Positions 1 to 9,325 of a DNA stretch of 64,000 bases are shown here, in pieces. Positions within the stretch are counted from its first letter, which is position 1. The number at the start of each line of letters is the position of its first letter. Made by a program: the position numbers and the translations under genes. This DNA comes from Treponema sp. UBA4873 (GTDB taxonomy: Bacteria > Spirochaetota > Spirochaetia > Treponematales > Treponemataceae), in contig DHDP01000016.1 of the NCBI GenBank assembly GCA_002399405.1, positions 124,001-188,000 of the forward strand, given 5' to 3'. The notes under the pieces were generated by a model. The model saw only the letters and a program-made list of their open reading frames with translations. It searched no databases and was not told the origin of the DNA.

Positions 1-1
1 A

Positions 2-349
2 GATATGGTTCAGGCTGTATTAGATTATTTCAGAGCTAGTGAAAATAGATCTGAATGGATTGAAAATCAACTTATTTCTGAAAAAGACATGAAAGAGTTT
101 GAAGAAAATTTATTTTCATTATATGAGAATGAAAGAAAAAGAATTGAGTTGACTCAAAAAGAATTAACAGCGGAAGAAAAAGGTCTTTTGTTATTGATTA
201 ATTGTGAAGATAAGCAAATAAGTATTATCAATCATGACCCTCCTCCTAGAACAGTAGCAGGGTCATATCATGTTTTAGCTGATGAACAGAGACTGGGATG
301 GCATCCTGATTGGAAAACTAAATTAGAAAAGGAGGTAGAGCATGAGTAG
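2..349 (+). CDS. ABC-3C system first component, C-terminal part (partial)
   Basis: The reading frame is open to the left window edge, so this is probably the C-terminal part of a longer protein rather than a 114-residue gene starting at base 5; no ribosome site can be seen upstream. The visible part is helical and charged and ends in an IINHDPPPRT segment and a C-terminal helix. It overlaps the next gene by 8 bases. In ABC-three-component conflict systems a variable effector protein with a C-terminal adaptor domain precedes a small middle component and a DUF3732 ATPase, which is the order seen here. The effector domain itself would lie outside the window, so its activity is unknown. The identity rests mainly on context. 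Confidence 0.5.
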   Translation, partial: DMVQAVLDYFRASENRSEWIENQLISEKDMKEFEENLFSLYENERKRIELTQKELTAEEKGLLLLINCEDKQISIINHDPPPRTVAGSYHVLADEQRLGWHPDWKTKLEKEVEHE

Positions 350-845
350 ACTTGTAGAGGAAGTAAAAGAGTGGAATACACCTTTAGTTGGCGCATATTT
401 ACTCTGGCAATTTAATAAAAGTTATGTTGAGAATCATCCTGTAGGAGATACACCTATTGTTATAGAAGATTTTGTTGCTTATACATTGTTAATAAATAAT
501 TGCTATAATGAAAATATAAATGGGCATCGAGAAAATATTGCATCTTATATTCGTAGTTTTACAGAAAATAATAAAAGTGATTTATTAGCATGTTTGTCAG
601 ATAGAATTAGAGAACAAATGTGCATAGCAATGGAGTCTATTGATATAGCTGTTAGCGTAGGTTTGCTAGCTTGGGATATAGATTCTGCGAAACTTTTTCC
701 GATTTTAGAGTTTTCGCCAAAAAGAGGAAGTGGGGGAAAGGGCATTTCTGTCCTTTCGTTAAAGAGAAAAGCAAATATCTTAGGGAAATGGTTTTCTAAT
801 AGTGATATGAACACAGCATTAACTTCATTGGGGGTTATTTTATGA
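342..845 (+). CDS. ABC-3C system middle component
   Basis: This 167-residue helical protein has a good ribosome site (GGAGGT) and overlaps both neighbours, by 8 bases on the left and 4 on the right, so the three genes are translationally coupled. Size, position and start (short N-terminal helix followed by WNTPLVGAYLLWQF) fit the middle component of ABC-three-component systems, thought to bridge effector and ATPase. There are no catalytic motifs, signal peptide or membrane segment. The coding is strongly AT-rich, unlike the host genes further right, which suggests horizontal acquisition. The family assignment comes from context and general resemblance, not from a diagnostic residue. Confidence 0.6.
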   Translation: MSRLVEEVKEWNTPLVGAYLLWQFNKSYVENHPVGDTPIVIEDFVAYTLLINNCYNENINGHRENIASYIRSFTENNKSDLLACLSDRIREQMCIAMESIDIAVSVGLLAWDIDSAKLFPILEFSPKRGSGGKGISVLSLKRKANILGKWFSNSDMNTALTSLGVIL

Positions 846-2815
846 AATTTCAAATTGAAAATATTATTATTTGGCCTAAAAAAACTTATTTTAAACCAAG
901 AGTATTAAATTTTGAATTAGGGAAAGTTAATATTATTACAGGAGCATCTAGAACAGGAAAGACAGCAATTATACCTATTGTAGATTATTGTTTAGCATCA
1001 GATAAATGTTTAATTCCAATAGAAATTATTAGAGATAATGCATCTTGGTATGGAATTGTTGCAGTTTTAGAAGATGATAAAGTATTAATTGCAAGAAAGG
1101 CCCCTGACGGGAATATAAGTTCTGATGAATTTTATTTTTTACGAGAGAAGGATATTGTTATTCCTGATATTATTTCAGCCGGTAATGAAACAAAAAATGG
1201 TATAAAAATACAATTAAATAATATTGCACAATTACCATATATAAATCGTGATAATGATGAAAGTGGATATGATAATAGACTAAGTTTTAGAGATTTATCT
1301 CATTTGGTTTTCCAAAGTCAAGACATTGTTGCAAATCAAGCAATACTTTTTTATAAAACTCATTTAACAGAAAACCGTGAAAAATTGATTAGATGGTTCC
1401 CTTTTATATTAGGTGCAGAAGATATTACAATAATGGATGCACGTAGAAAATTAAAGGATGTTTTAACATTAATAAAACAAAAAGAGAGGGAGTTTAATAG
1501 TGCTAAAAATGTTTCTAAAACATGGTTAAATACATTATTGGCAGAATTGCAAAGGTCTTCTTCTTTTGGTTTGCATAATGAATTAATTGATTTTGATTAT
1601 ACACAGGATCAATTATTAAGTGTTGCAAAAGGTATATTAAATGATAATCCAAATAATTTAAATATGTCTAGAAAAACTATAACTGTTATAGAAACAGAAA
1701 TAGATAATATTGAGTTAGAGGAGGAAAAAAATTCCGGAGAGATAGCAGAAGTAGAAAAGCGATTAAAAAATATTACAGATGTTGAAAAGACACTAAAGAC
1801 TTTTAATGATGGTACTAAAAGAAAGATAAATCGGTTAGGAATATCTGAATGGTTTATGATGAATAAAAGAAGTGCAAATCAGTGCCCCTTTTGTGGTAGT
1901 ACGGAACATCCTAATGCAAACAAAGAAATTGAGAAAATATGTAAGGTTTTGAAAAGCTATGAAAATACACTAGATTCTTCTATAGAGCTACCTGCATCAT
2001 TGTCTAGAGAAAAACAAGAACTGGAAAAACGGCTTGAATCCCTACTAGAAGAAAAAAAATTATTACGAGACAGATATGACCAATTGAATGCAAAAAATGA
2101 AGAAACGAAACTATATTCCCAACAAAGGAAAGATATGTTTAAGTTTTTAGGGCAGCTTGAGTATACCGTAAAAATGATTGATAATTTATCCGACACAGGA
2201 AGCTTATCAAAAGAGCTTGATTTATTGTATGCTGACAAAGTTAAATATGAAAGTATAGTTAATGATACAAAAATCATATCAGCAACTGAAGTAAAATTAA
2301 AAGAAATATCTCAACTTATGCTTTCCAGATTAAAAACTCTTGATGTTGATCCTAAGTATCAAAGAATACCTCCTAGGTTTTCTATTAAAGAATTATCTAT
2401 TGAGGTAGATGATGATCAAGGTTATTGTCATTTGCTAAGTGAAATAGGAAGTGCTTCAAACTGGGTTGCGTTTCATTTAGCTCTTACTTGTGCATTACAA
2501 GAATTCTTTATAAATCAAAGGCAGCAGATTTCTTACGTTCCTTCTTTTATTATTTATGATCAACCAAGTCAAGTATATTTTCCTCGAATTATAAAGGATA
2601 AGAATGAAGAGCCGAGATTTGATTCAGAAGATGTTGGTGCTGTTAGAAAAATATTTAATACTCTTGCAACTTCAATAATTACAACAAAAGGTAAATGGCA
2701 GGCAATTGTACTTGATCATGCTGATTTGAGTATATATCACGATATTGAAGGAATATATGAAGTTGACGAATGGCGAAATGGAAAAAAGCTAATTCCAGAA
2801 GAATGGTATTTATAG
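842..2815 (+). CDS. DUF3732 ABC-type ATPase of an ABC-3C defence system
   Basis: This 657-residue SMC/Rad50-like ATPase opens with a short N-lobe and a Walker A loop (GASRTGKTAI, about residues 33-42). Long coiled coils surround a CPFC zinc-hook-like motif near residue 348. The C-lobe has a signature-like SEIGSASNW stretch and a Walker B-like IIYDQPSQ segment. This architecture is typical of DUF3732 proteins, the motor of ABC-three-component conflict systems. The start overlaps the middle component by 4 bases (ATGA). The family is thought to sense invading nucleic acid or its processing and to license the effector; that role is family knowledge. No terminator is obvious before the next gene, which starts after a 62-base gap. 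Confidence 0.75.
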   Translation: MKFQIENIIIWPKKTYFKPRVLNFELGKVNIITGASRTGKTAIIPIVDYCLASDKCLIPIEIIRDNASWYGIVAVLEDDKVLIARKAPDGNISSDEFYFLREKDIVIPDIISAGNETKNGIKIQLNNIAQLPYINRDNDESGYDNRLSFRDLSHLVFQSQDIVANQAILFYKTHLTENREKLIRWFPFILGAEDITIMDARRKLKDVLTLIKQKEREFNSAKNVSKTWLNTLLAELQRSSSFGLHNELIDFDYTQDQLLSVAKGILNDNPNNLNMSRKTITVIETEIDNIELEEEKNSGEIAEVEKRLKNITDVEKTLKTFNDGTKRKINRLGISEWFMMNKRSANQCPFCGSTEHPNANKEIEKICKVLKSYENTLDSSIELPASLSREKQELEKRLESLLEEKKLLRDRYDQLNAKNEETKLYSQQRKDMFKFLGQLEYTVKMIDNLSDTGSLSKELDLLYADKVKYESIVNDTKIISATEVKLKEISQLMLSRLKTLDVDPKYQRIPPRFSIKELSIEVDDDQGYCHLLSEIGSASNWVAFHLALTCALQEFFINQRQQISYVPSFIIYDQPSQVYFPRIIKDKNEEPRFDSEDVGAVRKIFNTLATSIITTKGKWQAIVLDHADLSIYHDIEGIYEVDEWRNGKKLIPEEWYL

Positions 2816-2877
2816 ATACCTTATTACTATTTATATGATATTTTATCATGAAAGACAAGAAAAAGTAATTTTTGTAT

Positions 2878-5800
2878 ATGAATAGAAAGCAAAAGCATCA
2901 TAAGCCAAAAAAAATAAACTCTATAATCAAGCAGATTGAAGCTTTAAGAACCGGCGGTCAAATTGCACTGGCAGGTTTTAACTATCAATTGATCTATTCC
3001 TGTTATTTGACTTTGACGTATTTAAATGGAACAAATTCTCTGAAATTGGAAGGTATTGAAGATATAGATGTTTTAGGAGTTGAAAACAAACATATTCAAG
3101 TAAAGCAGTCCGAACATAAAAAAGATGCCAGTTTTATGAATGATGTCTTAAAAAACTTTCTGGAAGTTTATTTGGTCGATAAACAAAGAAAGTTTGAACT
3201 GGTATATGATTTTGAGGTTGCAAAAGGATGTTTTCAAAGACTGATCGCCAGATCAATAACAGCTGAAGATGAAAAATACTGGTACACAGTAATAGAAAAG
3301 ATACAGATGAATAATCCAGAGTGGAATTGGCAGAATTTCGATTTTAATGATTTTATTGGAAAGTTATCATTCAAGAATGTTAAAAAGGTCTGGCTGATTG
3401 GTGAGCTGGATACAAAGATCATAAAACGATGTGAGATTACTTCGACCAATGAAAGATTGTTCATAAATGGACTTATGTCTTTTTGTGCAGAGAAGATGAA
3501 GAACCGGGAACGTGTTTCAGTACATGATATAAATGATCTTATTCAGGAAATAAAAGATGACATTAGTAAAGGCGATAAAAATCCTGCTGTACATTGGGTA
3601 AAAAAAATTGATTTTGATAAAGTAACCCCAAATCAGAATGACAGAAGCTATTTTGAAGGAAAGAAGGCAACACCGGCAGATATTGTAAGTAATTTTCCGG
3701 TTAGGAGATTGAGTGCTGAAAAACAGATAGAAGATTCAATAAACGAAAACAGTATTACAATTATTAAATCATCGAGCGGACAGGGAAAGACAACGCTTGC
3801 ATGGCAGGTTACATATAACCTGCGGACAGAATATTCAATTTATCAGGTTGTATGGTGTAAAGAAACAAAAGAAGTTGACAATATAATTGAATATATAAAG
3901 ACAAGAATTCGGATGGGAGAAAAAATAATTCTTGTTTTAGATAACCTTGCTTTGCAATTGAAAGAGTGGAACTTTTTAGCCCAGCGCTTGAATGAAGAAA
4001 TTCCGCTGATTTCACAATACAAAATAGTGGTTACGACAAGAGAAGATGACTGGTATTCATATAGCGGTGATTTGAGCGTCATACGGTCCTTGAAAGTCGT
4101 TAACATATCACTTGATGAAAAAGGTGCCGAAGAAATCCATAACACTTTACAGAAGCATAATCTATTAGCAGCGAATATCACTGACTGGCAGAGTTCATGG
4201 GAAAAGATTGAAGGTAAAAGGCTCTTAATTGAATATATTTATTTATTGACTCATGGCGAGATGCTGGCGGAAAGAATAGATTTCCAGATGAAAAGGATCA
4301 GTACCGGCGTTCATGGAAAGTCAGTACTGAAGATTTTACGGCTTGTATGCTTTGCTGATATCTGCAATATAAAAATCGATGCAAAGAAACTGGCTGCAGT
4401 ATTTGATTCACCTGAAGACGGAGATTTTAATGAATTGTTAAAAACCGTTAGCAAGGAATTTCTTATAAAAATTGATCAAGCTTCAAAGTATATTGAAGGC
4501 CTACATCCTGTACGGTCTCAGCACATAGTAGACCGGCTGCATGAATTTTCTGATGTAAATGATACTGTCATAGTACTTACGGATATTGTTGATGAGCAGT
4601 ATATTCCCATTCTATTTTCCTGTTTTCCAGAGAATGTCACCTCTGATAAAGAGAAATTCTATAAACAGATTGTTCAAAGAATATGGAATAAAGGCTCTTT
4701 GCGGATTTGTTTTTTAGCATTGCGGGGTGTCTTTTCAGGAACAGTAAATGCTTATTACTATGAGAACAAAGCTATGTTTGACGACGCTGATGAGCATTAT
4801 GGATTGCCGCTTATTGAAGCTGACATTAATCCGTTTATTCCTGAAATAAGTATCATATCGAAAATGAAAGATACAAATCCCGGAAACAGTAATATTGCAT
4901 ATCTGGAACAATTGGAATCGAACATAACAAAAATAGATGTTTCCAAAACCGACCTGTATTACTTTGCAAAAGAGTTGTTTGCGTTACTTATAACTACAGA
5001 AGAAATAAGAGATTTGTCGTCTTTTGTAGAAATAGCGGTGTGGTTGGCAAAAATTGATAAGACATTTCTTCTGGCAGATAAGTTTAATTTTGACAAAATA
5101 TGGAACGACAAAGATACATATACAATTGATGTTTTAAGTGACGTATTTTTCTATATCTATACGTATGACGAAGGTACGTATTTACAATTCAGGAATATAC
5201 ATAACGCAGAAATCTTATCCTATATAAAAGACAAAACACATTCTGTAAAGATTGTCCCAAAAGAAAAGGATATTGCAATTGAGTATATCCTGTCTTTTGC
5301 GGATTCAAAAACATATAAATCAGAAAGTGTGAAGAGAATTAATTGTATTTGTAAATTATTACCTGTTTTTGACACGTATTCAACAAAAGCCCTGCGTCCA
5401 AGTATCGAAGTAATAAAACAGTACCAAGCATATGATCCAAGTATAAAAAATATGCCGAAGGCAACTGTACAGCTTTCATTTGGTCAGGATTTTGCACAGT
5501 TGTGGTCAAAAACTATGATGTCGCATTATGAATGCGACAGTGTGTATTCCTGGCTGTCAGGATGGATAAATGTCCGCAGGGAAATAATTATATTTTGTGA
5601 ACAATGCAATAAATATCTATGCAGAGTATTAGGAAAGAAAGGTGCCTCAAGAGATGCAATAGACGAGTTAATTGAAACAGGCGGAAGTGTTAGTCACTTT
5701 TTGTCATGTAAAAGATTTTTTCCGGGAGAGTCACGCCCGTTTCAGAAGGAACCGATTGATTTAGATGGATTTTCAGATGCAATACAAGCATATTTTACGG

Positions 5801-6825
5801 GCATTAAGAATTTTATCAATCAATATATAGATTTTTTTACTAAAACAAAAAATCAAAGACTTGCCAGAATAAACGTATTGAATGCATATAATGGAATGAA
5901 AGCAATGCAGGATTGGTTTACGGTATTCTCTGTTAAGAATGGCCTGTTTGTAACGGAAAGTGAAACGATAGGGAAGCAGGAAAATAGTGTAGTCAAGCAG
6001 TTATTGATGGATTGTGATTATTATCTGGAAAATTTACCGTCATCCAATTTTCAACCATATCAGATAAAAATCTGGTATGAGAACAGAGAAAACAAAATGA
6101 TTGAAGATATCAGATCTTCACTGTCAGATCTTTCATCACAGTTTTCTGTCGTTCTTTTGAATCAATGTTATTATAATGGAATAGTACGATCCTATTGCAT
6201 CATCGTAAAAGATGATATTTCCACTGATCAGAAACAACTTAGTTTATTATTATGTTATTGTATTCCTGTTATGAAATTTGATATTCAGTATTTGATTATT
6301 GGATTTGCAAATAACAGTAATGAAGTAACGGCGATATTGAAAATACCGACAAGTTTATTTCAGGCAATGAATACACAACAAATGGAAGAAGTAAAAACGT
6401 CTCTCCCAATTCCTATGGATCCAGATTCGATTGATAAACAGTTTTGGGATTGCTTTGAAAATGCCTATACTCCCATAAAGAAAAAAACAAGTGAATTGTA
6501 TGGGATAGATTCCATTTTTATAAAATTATGGGAGTATTCAAAATATACGGAAATCCTAACTGATACTGGGGATAAAGATTATTTGGAACGGCAGCAGCAA
6601 CAATTAAAAGATGATATTACTATGCTTTGTAAAAAGTATGATAAGTCTGTCACATCTGAACAGCGTAATTCCATACAAAAGATGTGCAGGATTACATTTG
6701 CTGGGGAAATATTTGGCGATAAGGAAATAAATGAAGCCTTCGAGGAATTCGTTGGATATGCTAATCAAGTATCAAAGGTTTCAGAAACGAGTGATGAATA
6801 CAGTGTGCAGGAGGGTACCCGCTAA
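2878..6825 (+). CDS. STAND NTPase with N-terminal DUF4297/Cap4-like nuclease (Avs-like)
   Basis: About 1315 residues. Residues 1-210 resemble DUF4297/Cap4 dsDNA endonucleases: a GGQIALAGFNYQ opening, then E and D in EGIEDIDVL near residue 62 and QVK near residue 77, as in PD-(D/E)xK nucleases. A STAND-type P-loop domain follows, with Walker A (SSSGQGKTT, near 300), Walker B (IILVLDN, near 350) and a sensor-like VVTTRED (near 386). The remaining ~800 residues show no repeat that I can recognise and would be the sensor. This nuclease-STAND-sensor order is that of antiviral STAND proteins, which recognise phage proteins and then cut DNA. A TTG six bases upstream of the chosen ATG is an alternative start; neither has a strong ribosome site. 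It may be an independent system beside the ABC-3C operon. Confidence 0.7.
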   Translation: MNRKQKHHKPKKINSIIKQIEALRTGGQIALAGFNYQLIYSCYLTLTYLNGTNSLKLEGIEDIDVLGVENKHIQVKQSEHKKDASFMNDVLKNFLEVYLVDKQRKFELVYDFEVAKGCFQRLIARSITAEDEKYWYTVIEKIQMNNPEWNWQNFDFNDFIGKLSFKNVKKVWLIGELDTKIIKRCEITSTNERLFINGLMSFCAEKMKNRERVSVHDINDLIQEIKDDISKGDKNPAVHWVKKIDFDKVTPNQNDRSYFEGKKATPADIVSNFPVRRLSAEKQIEDSINENSITIIKSSSGQGKTTLAWQVTYNLRTEYSIYQVVWCKETKEVDNIIEYIKTRIRMGEKIILVLDNLALQLKEWNFLAQRLNEEIPLISQYKIVVTTREDDWYSYSGDLSVIRSLKVVNISLDEKGAEEIHNTLQKHNLLAANITDWQSSWEKIEGKRLLIEYIYLLTHGEMLAERIDFQMKRISTGVHGKSVLKILRLVCFADICNIKIDAKKLAAVFDSPEDGDFNELLKTVSKEFLIKIDQASKYIEGLHPVRSQHIVDRLHEFSDVNDTVIVLTDIVDEQYIPILFSCFPENVTSDKEKFYKQIVQRIWNKGSLRICFLALRGVFSGTVNAYYYENKAMFDDADEHYGLPLIEADINPFIPEISIISKMKDTNPGNSNIAYLEQLESNITKIDVSKTDLYYFAKELFALLITTEEIRDLSSFVEIAVWLAKIDKTFLLADKFNFDKIWNDKDTYTIDVLSDVFFYIYTYDEGTYLQFRNIHNAEILSYIKDKTHSVKIVPKEKDIAIEYILSFADSKTYKSESVKRINCICKLLPVFDTYSTKALRPSIEVIKQYQAYDPSIKNMPKATVQLSFGQDFAQLWSKTMMSHYECDSVYSWLSGWINVRREIIIFCEQCNKYLCRVLGKKGASRDAIDELIETGGSVSHFLSCKRFFPGESRPFQKEPIDLDGFSDAIQAYFTGIKNFINQYIDFFTKTKNQRLARINVLNAYNGMKAMQDWFTVFSVKNGLFVTESETIGKQENSVVKQLLMDCDYYLENLPSSNFQPYQIKIWYENRENKMIEDIRSSLSDLSSQFSVVLLNQCYYNGIVRSYCIIVKDDISTDQKQLSLLLCYCIPVMKFDIQYLIIGFANNSNEVTAILKIPTSLFQAMNTQQMEEVKTSLPIPMDPDSIDKQFWDCFENAYTPIKKKTSELYGIDSIFIKLWEYSKYTEILTDTGDKDYLERQQQQLKDDITMLCKKYDKSVTSEQRNSIQKMCRITFAGEIFGDKEINEAFEEFVGYANQVSKVSETSDEYSVQEGTR

Positions 6826-6856
6826 TGGCAGAGAGCCATAAGTCTAGCCTAATAAC

Positions 6857-6902
6857 AGAGATAGAGGAGTCCGAATGACCTTAGGCACAGAAACAGAAAC
6901 GC
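6857..6902 (+). repeat. 46-bp direct repeat, copy A
   Basis: The 46 bases covering the ribosome site and first nine codons of the first AlbA_2 gene recur at 10872-10917 with three mismatches. Copy A leads into the intact gene. A 17-codon open frame (6824-6877) starts on the stop of the STAND gene (TAATG) and ends in EIEESE on this gene's ATGA. Copy B has the matching EIGESE codons. Both copies therefore seem to keep the tail of a lost upstream gene plus the head of the AlbA_2 gene. Confidence 0.85.
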
Positions 6903-8263
6903 TGGAATTCAAAAAATCAACCGGCGAACTGAAAGAAGCAGTCATCTCAATCGTTGCAATTCTGAACAAGCATCAGAAAGGCGAACTGTATTTCGGCGTA
7001 TTGAACGACGGTACTCCTAAAGGACAGACTGTTTCCGATAAAACGCTCCGCGATATAAGTCAGGCGGTGAACAGCCGTATAGAACCGAAAATATTTCCTT
7101 CCATAGAAAAAGTCGTTATTGACGGCTGTGACTGTATCCGTGTTTCGTTTGAAGGGTATGATACTCCCTATTTTGTCTCCGGTGTGGCAAAAATCAGGGT
7201 GGCCGATGAAGACCTTACGTTGTCGCCGCAGCAGCTTGCAGAGTATATGCGTCGGAGAAACGAATCTCAGAACAGCTGGGAATCGCATATATCCGGCTTT
7301 TCCGTCGATCAGGCCGATGAATCTACCGTAAAGGATTATATAAAACGCGGGAAGGAAGCCGGGCGGATTACTTTTGAGTATACGGATAAGAAAACAGTCC
7401 TAAACAAGCTGCTCCTTACAAAGGATGCCATGCTGCTCAATGCCGGTATGGTACTTTTCTGTACAAACCGTTTCTGCGAGCTGCAGATGGCAATTTTTGC
7501 CGGAACGGAGCGCCTTACTTTTAATGATATAAACCGGTCGTACGGCACGGTATTCGAACTTTCTCACAAAGCCGAACGATATATTATCGACAATATGCAC
7601 TGGGGAGTCATCTTCGACGGTTCTCTTGAACGCAAGGAAATACCGGAAGTTCCGGTAGAAGCAATTCGTGAGGCACTCATTAATTCGTTCTGCCATAAAG
7701 ACTACAATGCATGTGAAGCAAATGAAGTTGCCATATTCAAGGACCGCATAGAAATATATAATCCCGGGACGTTTCCGAAAGACAGAAAACCGGAAGATTA
7801 TATCGAACGTGAAGAACGGCCTGTCCGCAGGAATCCTCTTATTGCGAATATCCTGTATTATTCCAAAGATATAGAAAGTTTCGGTACGGGACTGCGGCGT
7901 ATTTATGATGCCTGTAAAGCGAACGGCACGAAGGTTGAATTCAGAACAGAGAAGGCGGGATTTACCGTAGTCTTTTACCGGCGTGATCTGCATGAGACAA
8001 AGGCTGAACAGAAAATGTCTGCCATTGGTTCTGAAAATGATTCGGATACTAGGGCAGAAACTGGGGGAGAAACTAGGGTAGAAACCAGGGATAAAATATT
8101 GGAACTTTTACGGAAAAATCCTGAAATAACGGCAGAAATGATGTCCGGTATTCTGGGGCTTTCCCTGAAAGGTATAGAATGGCAGTTAAAAACGATGAAA
8201 GAAAAAGGGTTGATCCGCCGTGTAGGCCCGAATAAAGGTGGGTATTGGGAGATTATAAAATGA
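6875..8263 (+). CDS. AlbA_2/RecG-like DNA-binding regulator
   Basis: This 462-residue protein has an N-terminal Schlafen AlbA_2 (divergent AAA_4) domain: ETLEFKKS near residue 8, then GELYFGVLNDG and QAVNSRIEP. A central ATP-dependent-helicase-RecG-related region follows, with EALINSFCHKDY, NPGTFP and a GTGLRRI motif (near 345). A winged-helix domain closes it (residues ~405-460, GLSLKGIEWQLKTMKEKGLIRR). Such proteins are annotated as transcriptional regulators or RNA/DNA-binding accessory factors and are common beside restriction and abortive-infection genes; their biochemistry is poorly known. The ribosome site is GAGGAG, 6 bases before ATG. The stop overlaps the RhuM start (ATGA). A short ETGGETRVETR linker separates the domains. 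GC content is clearly higher than in the defence genes on its left. Confidence 0.75.
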   Translation: MTLGTETETLEFKKSTGELKEAVISIVAILNKHQKGELYFGVLNDGTPKGQTVSDKTLRDISQAVNSRIEPKIFPSIEKVVIDGCDCIRVSFEGYDTPYFVSGVAKIRVADEDLTLSPQQLAEYMRRRNESQNSWESHISGFSVDQADESTVKDYIKRGKEAGRITFEYTDKKTVLNKLLLTKDAMLLNAGMVLFCTNRFCELQMAIFAGTERLTFNDINRSYGTVFELSHKAERYIIDNMHWGVIFDGSLERKEIPEVPVEAIREALINSFCHKDYNACEANEVAIFKDRIEIYNPGTFPKDRKPEDYIEREERPVRRNPLIANILYYSKDIESFGTGLRRIYDACKANGTKVEFRTEKAGFTVVFYRRDLHETKAEQKMSAIGSENDSDTRAETGGETRVETRDKILELLRKNPEITAEMMSGILGLSLKGIEWQLKTMKEKGLIRRVGPNKGGYWEIIK

Positions 8264-9213
8264 GCGGTCGTAAAGCACCCGATAATCAGATAGTTTTATA
8301 TACGACGCCGGACGGGCGGATAAATATAGAAGCTCTTTTTGATCACGAAAACCTCTGGCTTACACAGAAACGTATGGCTGAACTATTTGAGTGTTCGACG
8401 GATAATATCTCTCTGCATGTCAGAAATATCTATAAAGAACGCGAACTGGATGAAAAAGCAACTACCGAGGATTCCTCGGTAGTTCAAACAGAGGGAAAGC
8501 GGCAGGTTACGCGCCCGGTAACGCTGTATTCCCTTGAGATGATTATTGCCGTAGGGTATCGGGTCAATTCGGAAAAAGGTACGCTGTTCCGGCAGTGGGC
8601 AACGACGGTACTGCATAATTACATACAGAAAGAATATGCGCTCGACAACGACAGGTTCAAGTACGGATCGAAGTTCAGTACCCGCTATTTTGACGAACTG
8701 CTTGAAGAAATACGCGATATCCGTTCGAGCGAACGGCTTTCATACCAGAAAATCACCGATATTTATGCGACGTCGGTTGACTATTCTCCGACGTCGGAAG
8801 AAACACAGACGTTCTTCAAAACAGTACAGAACAAGCTGCATTTTGCCATAACAGGAGAAACTTCCGCAGAACTTGTCGCTCACCGGGCGGACAGTACGAA
8901 ACCGCACATGGGACTTACCTCATGGCGCCGTGGCCCCGGCGGAAAGATTATGTCGTCCGACATAACCGTTGCCAAAGATTATCTTTCAAAAGACGAGCTT
9001 GACCGTTTGAACCGTATCATACCCATGTATATCGATTATGCGGAATTTCAGGCGACAAAGAATATTCCCATGTACATGAAAGACTGGCGGCAGAAACTTG
9101 ATGCTTTCCTCCAGTTCAACGAATTCGATATTCTGAACGACAACGGAAAAGTAAGTCACGCAGTCGCTGCTGCACTCGCAGAAAAGGAATATGATAAATT
9201 CAAGCCAGTATAG
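8260..9213 (+). CDS. RhuM-family protein, C-terminus cut by an in-frame TAG
   Basis: Virulence RhuM-family protein (317 residues from this ATG) of unknown biochemical function, frequent in mobile islands. Typical features are an N-terminal KilA-N/antirepressor-like segment (LWLTQKRMAELFECSTDNISLHV, near residue 28), TSWRRGPGG near residue 221 and a conserved helical C-terminus. The ATG overlaps the previous stop, and a TTG 15 bases upstream is a weaker start. The frame stops at TAG 9211-9213 after KFKPV, but the same frame continues as DREYVSDFDKLIAES up to a TAA at 9283-9285. That is the usual tail of this family, so a CAG-to-TAG change has probably removed about 24 residues. Whether the shorter product works is unknown. 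Confidence 0.75.
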   Translation: MSGRKAPDNQIVLYTTPDGRINIEALFDHENLWLTQKRMAELFECSTDNISLHVRNIYKERELDEKATTEDSSVVQTEGKRQVTRPVTLYSLEMIIAVGYRVNSEKGTLFRQWATTVLHNYIQKEYALDNDRFKYGSKFSTRYFDELLEEIRDIRSSERLSYQKITDIYATSVDYSPTSEETQTFFKTVQNKLHFAITGETSAELVAHRADSTKPHMGLTSWRRGPGGKIMSSDITVAKDYLSKDELDRLNRIIPMYIDYAEFQATKNIPMYMKDWRQKLDAFLQFNEFDILNDNGKVSHAVAAALAEKEYDKFKPV

Positions 9214-9325
9214 GACAGAGAATATGTAAGCGACTTCGATAAACTGATTGCTGAAAGCAGGAAAGAAAATGGTTCGGAAAAATAAATTTTCCCGGAATTA
9301 TCAGAATAATTAAGGAGCATATACA

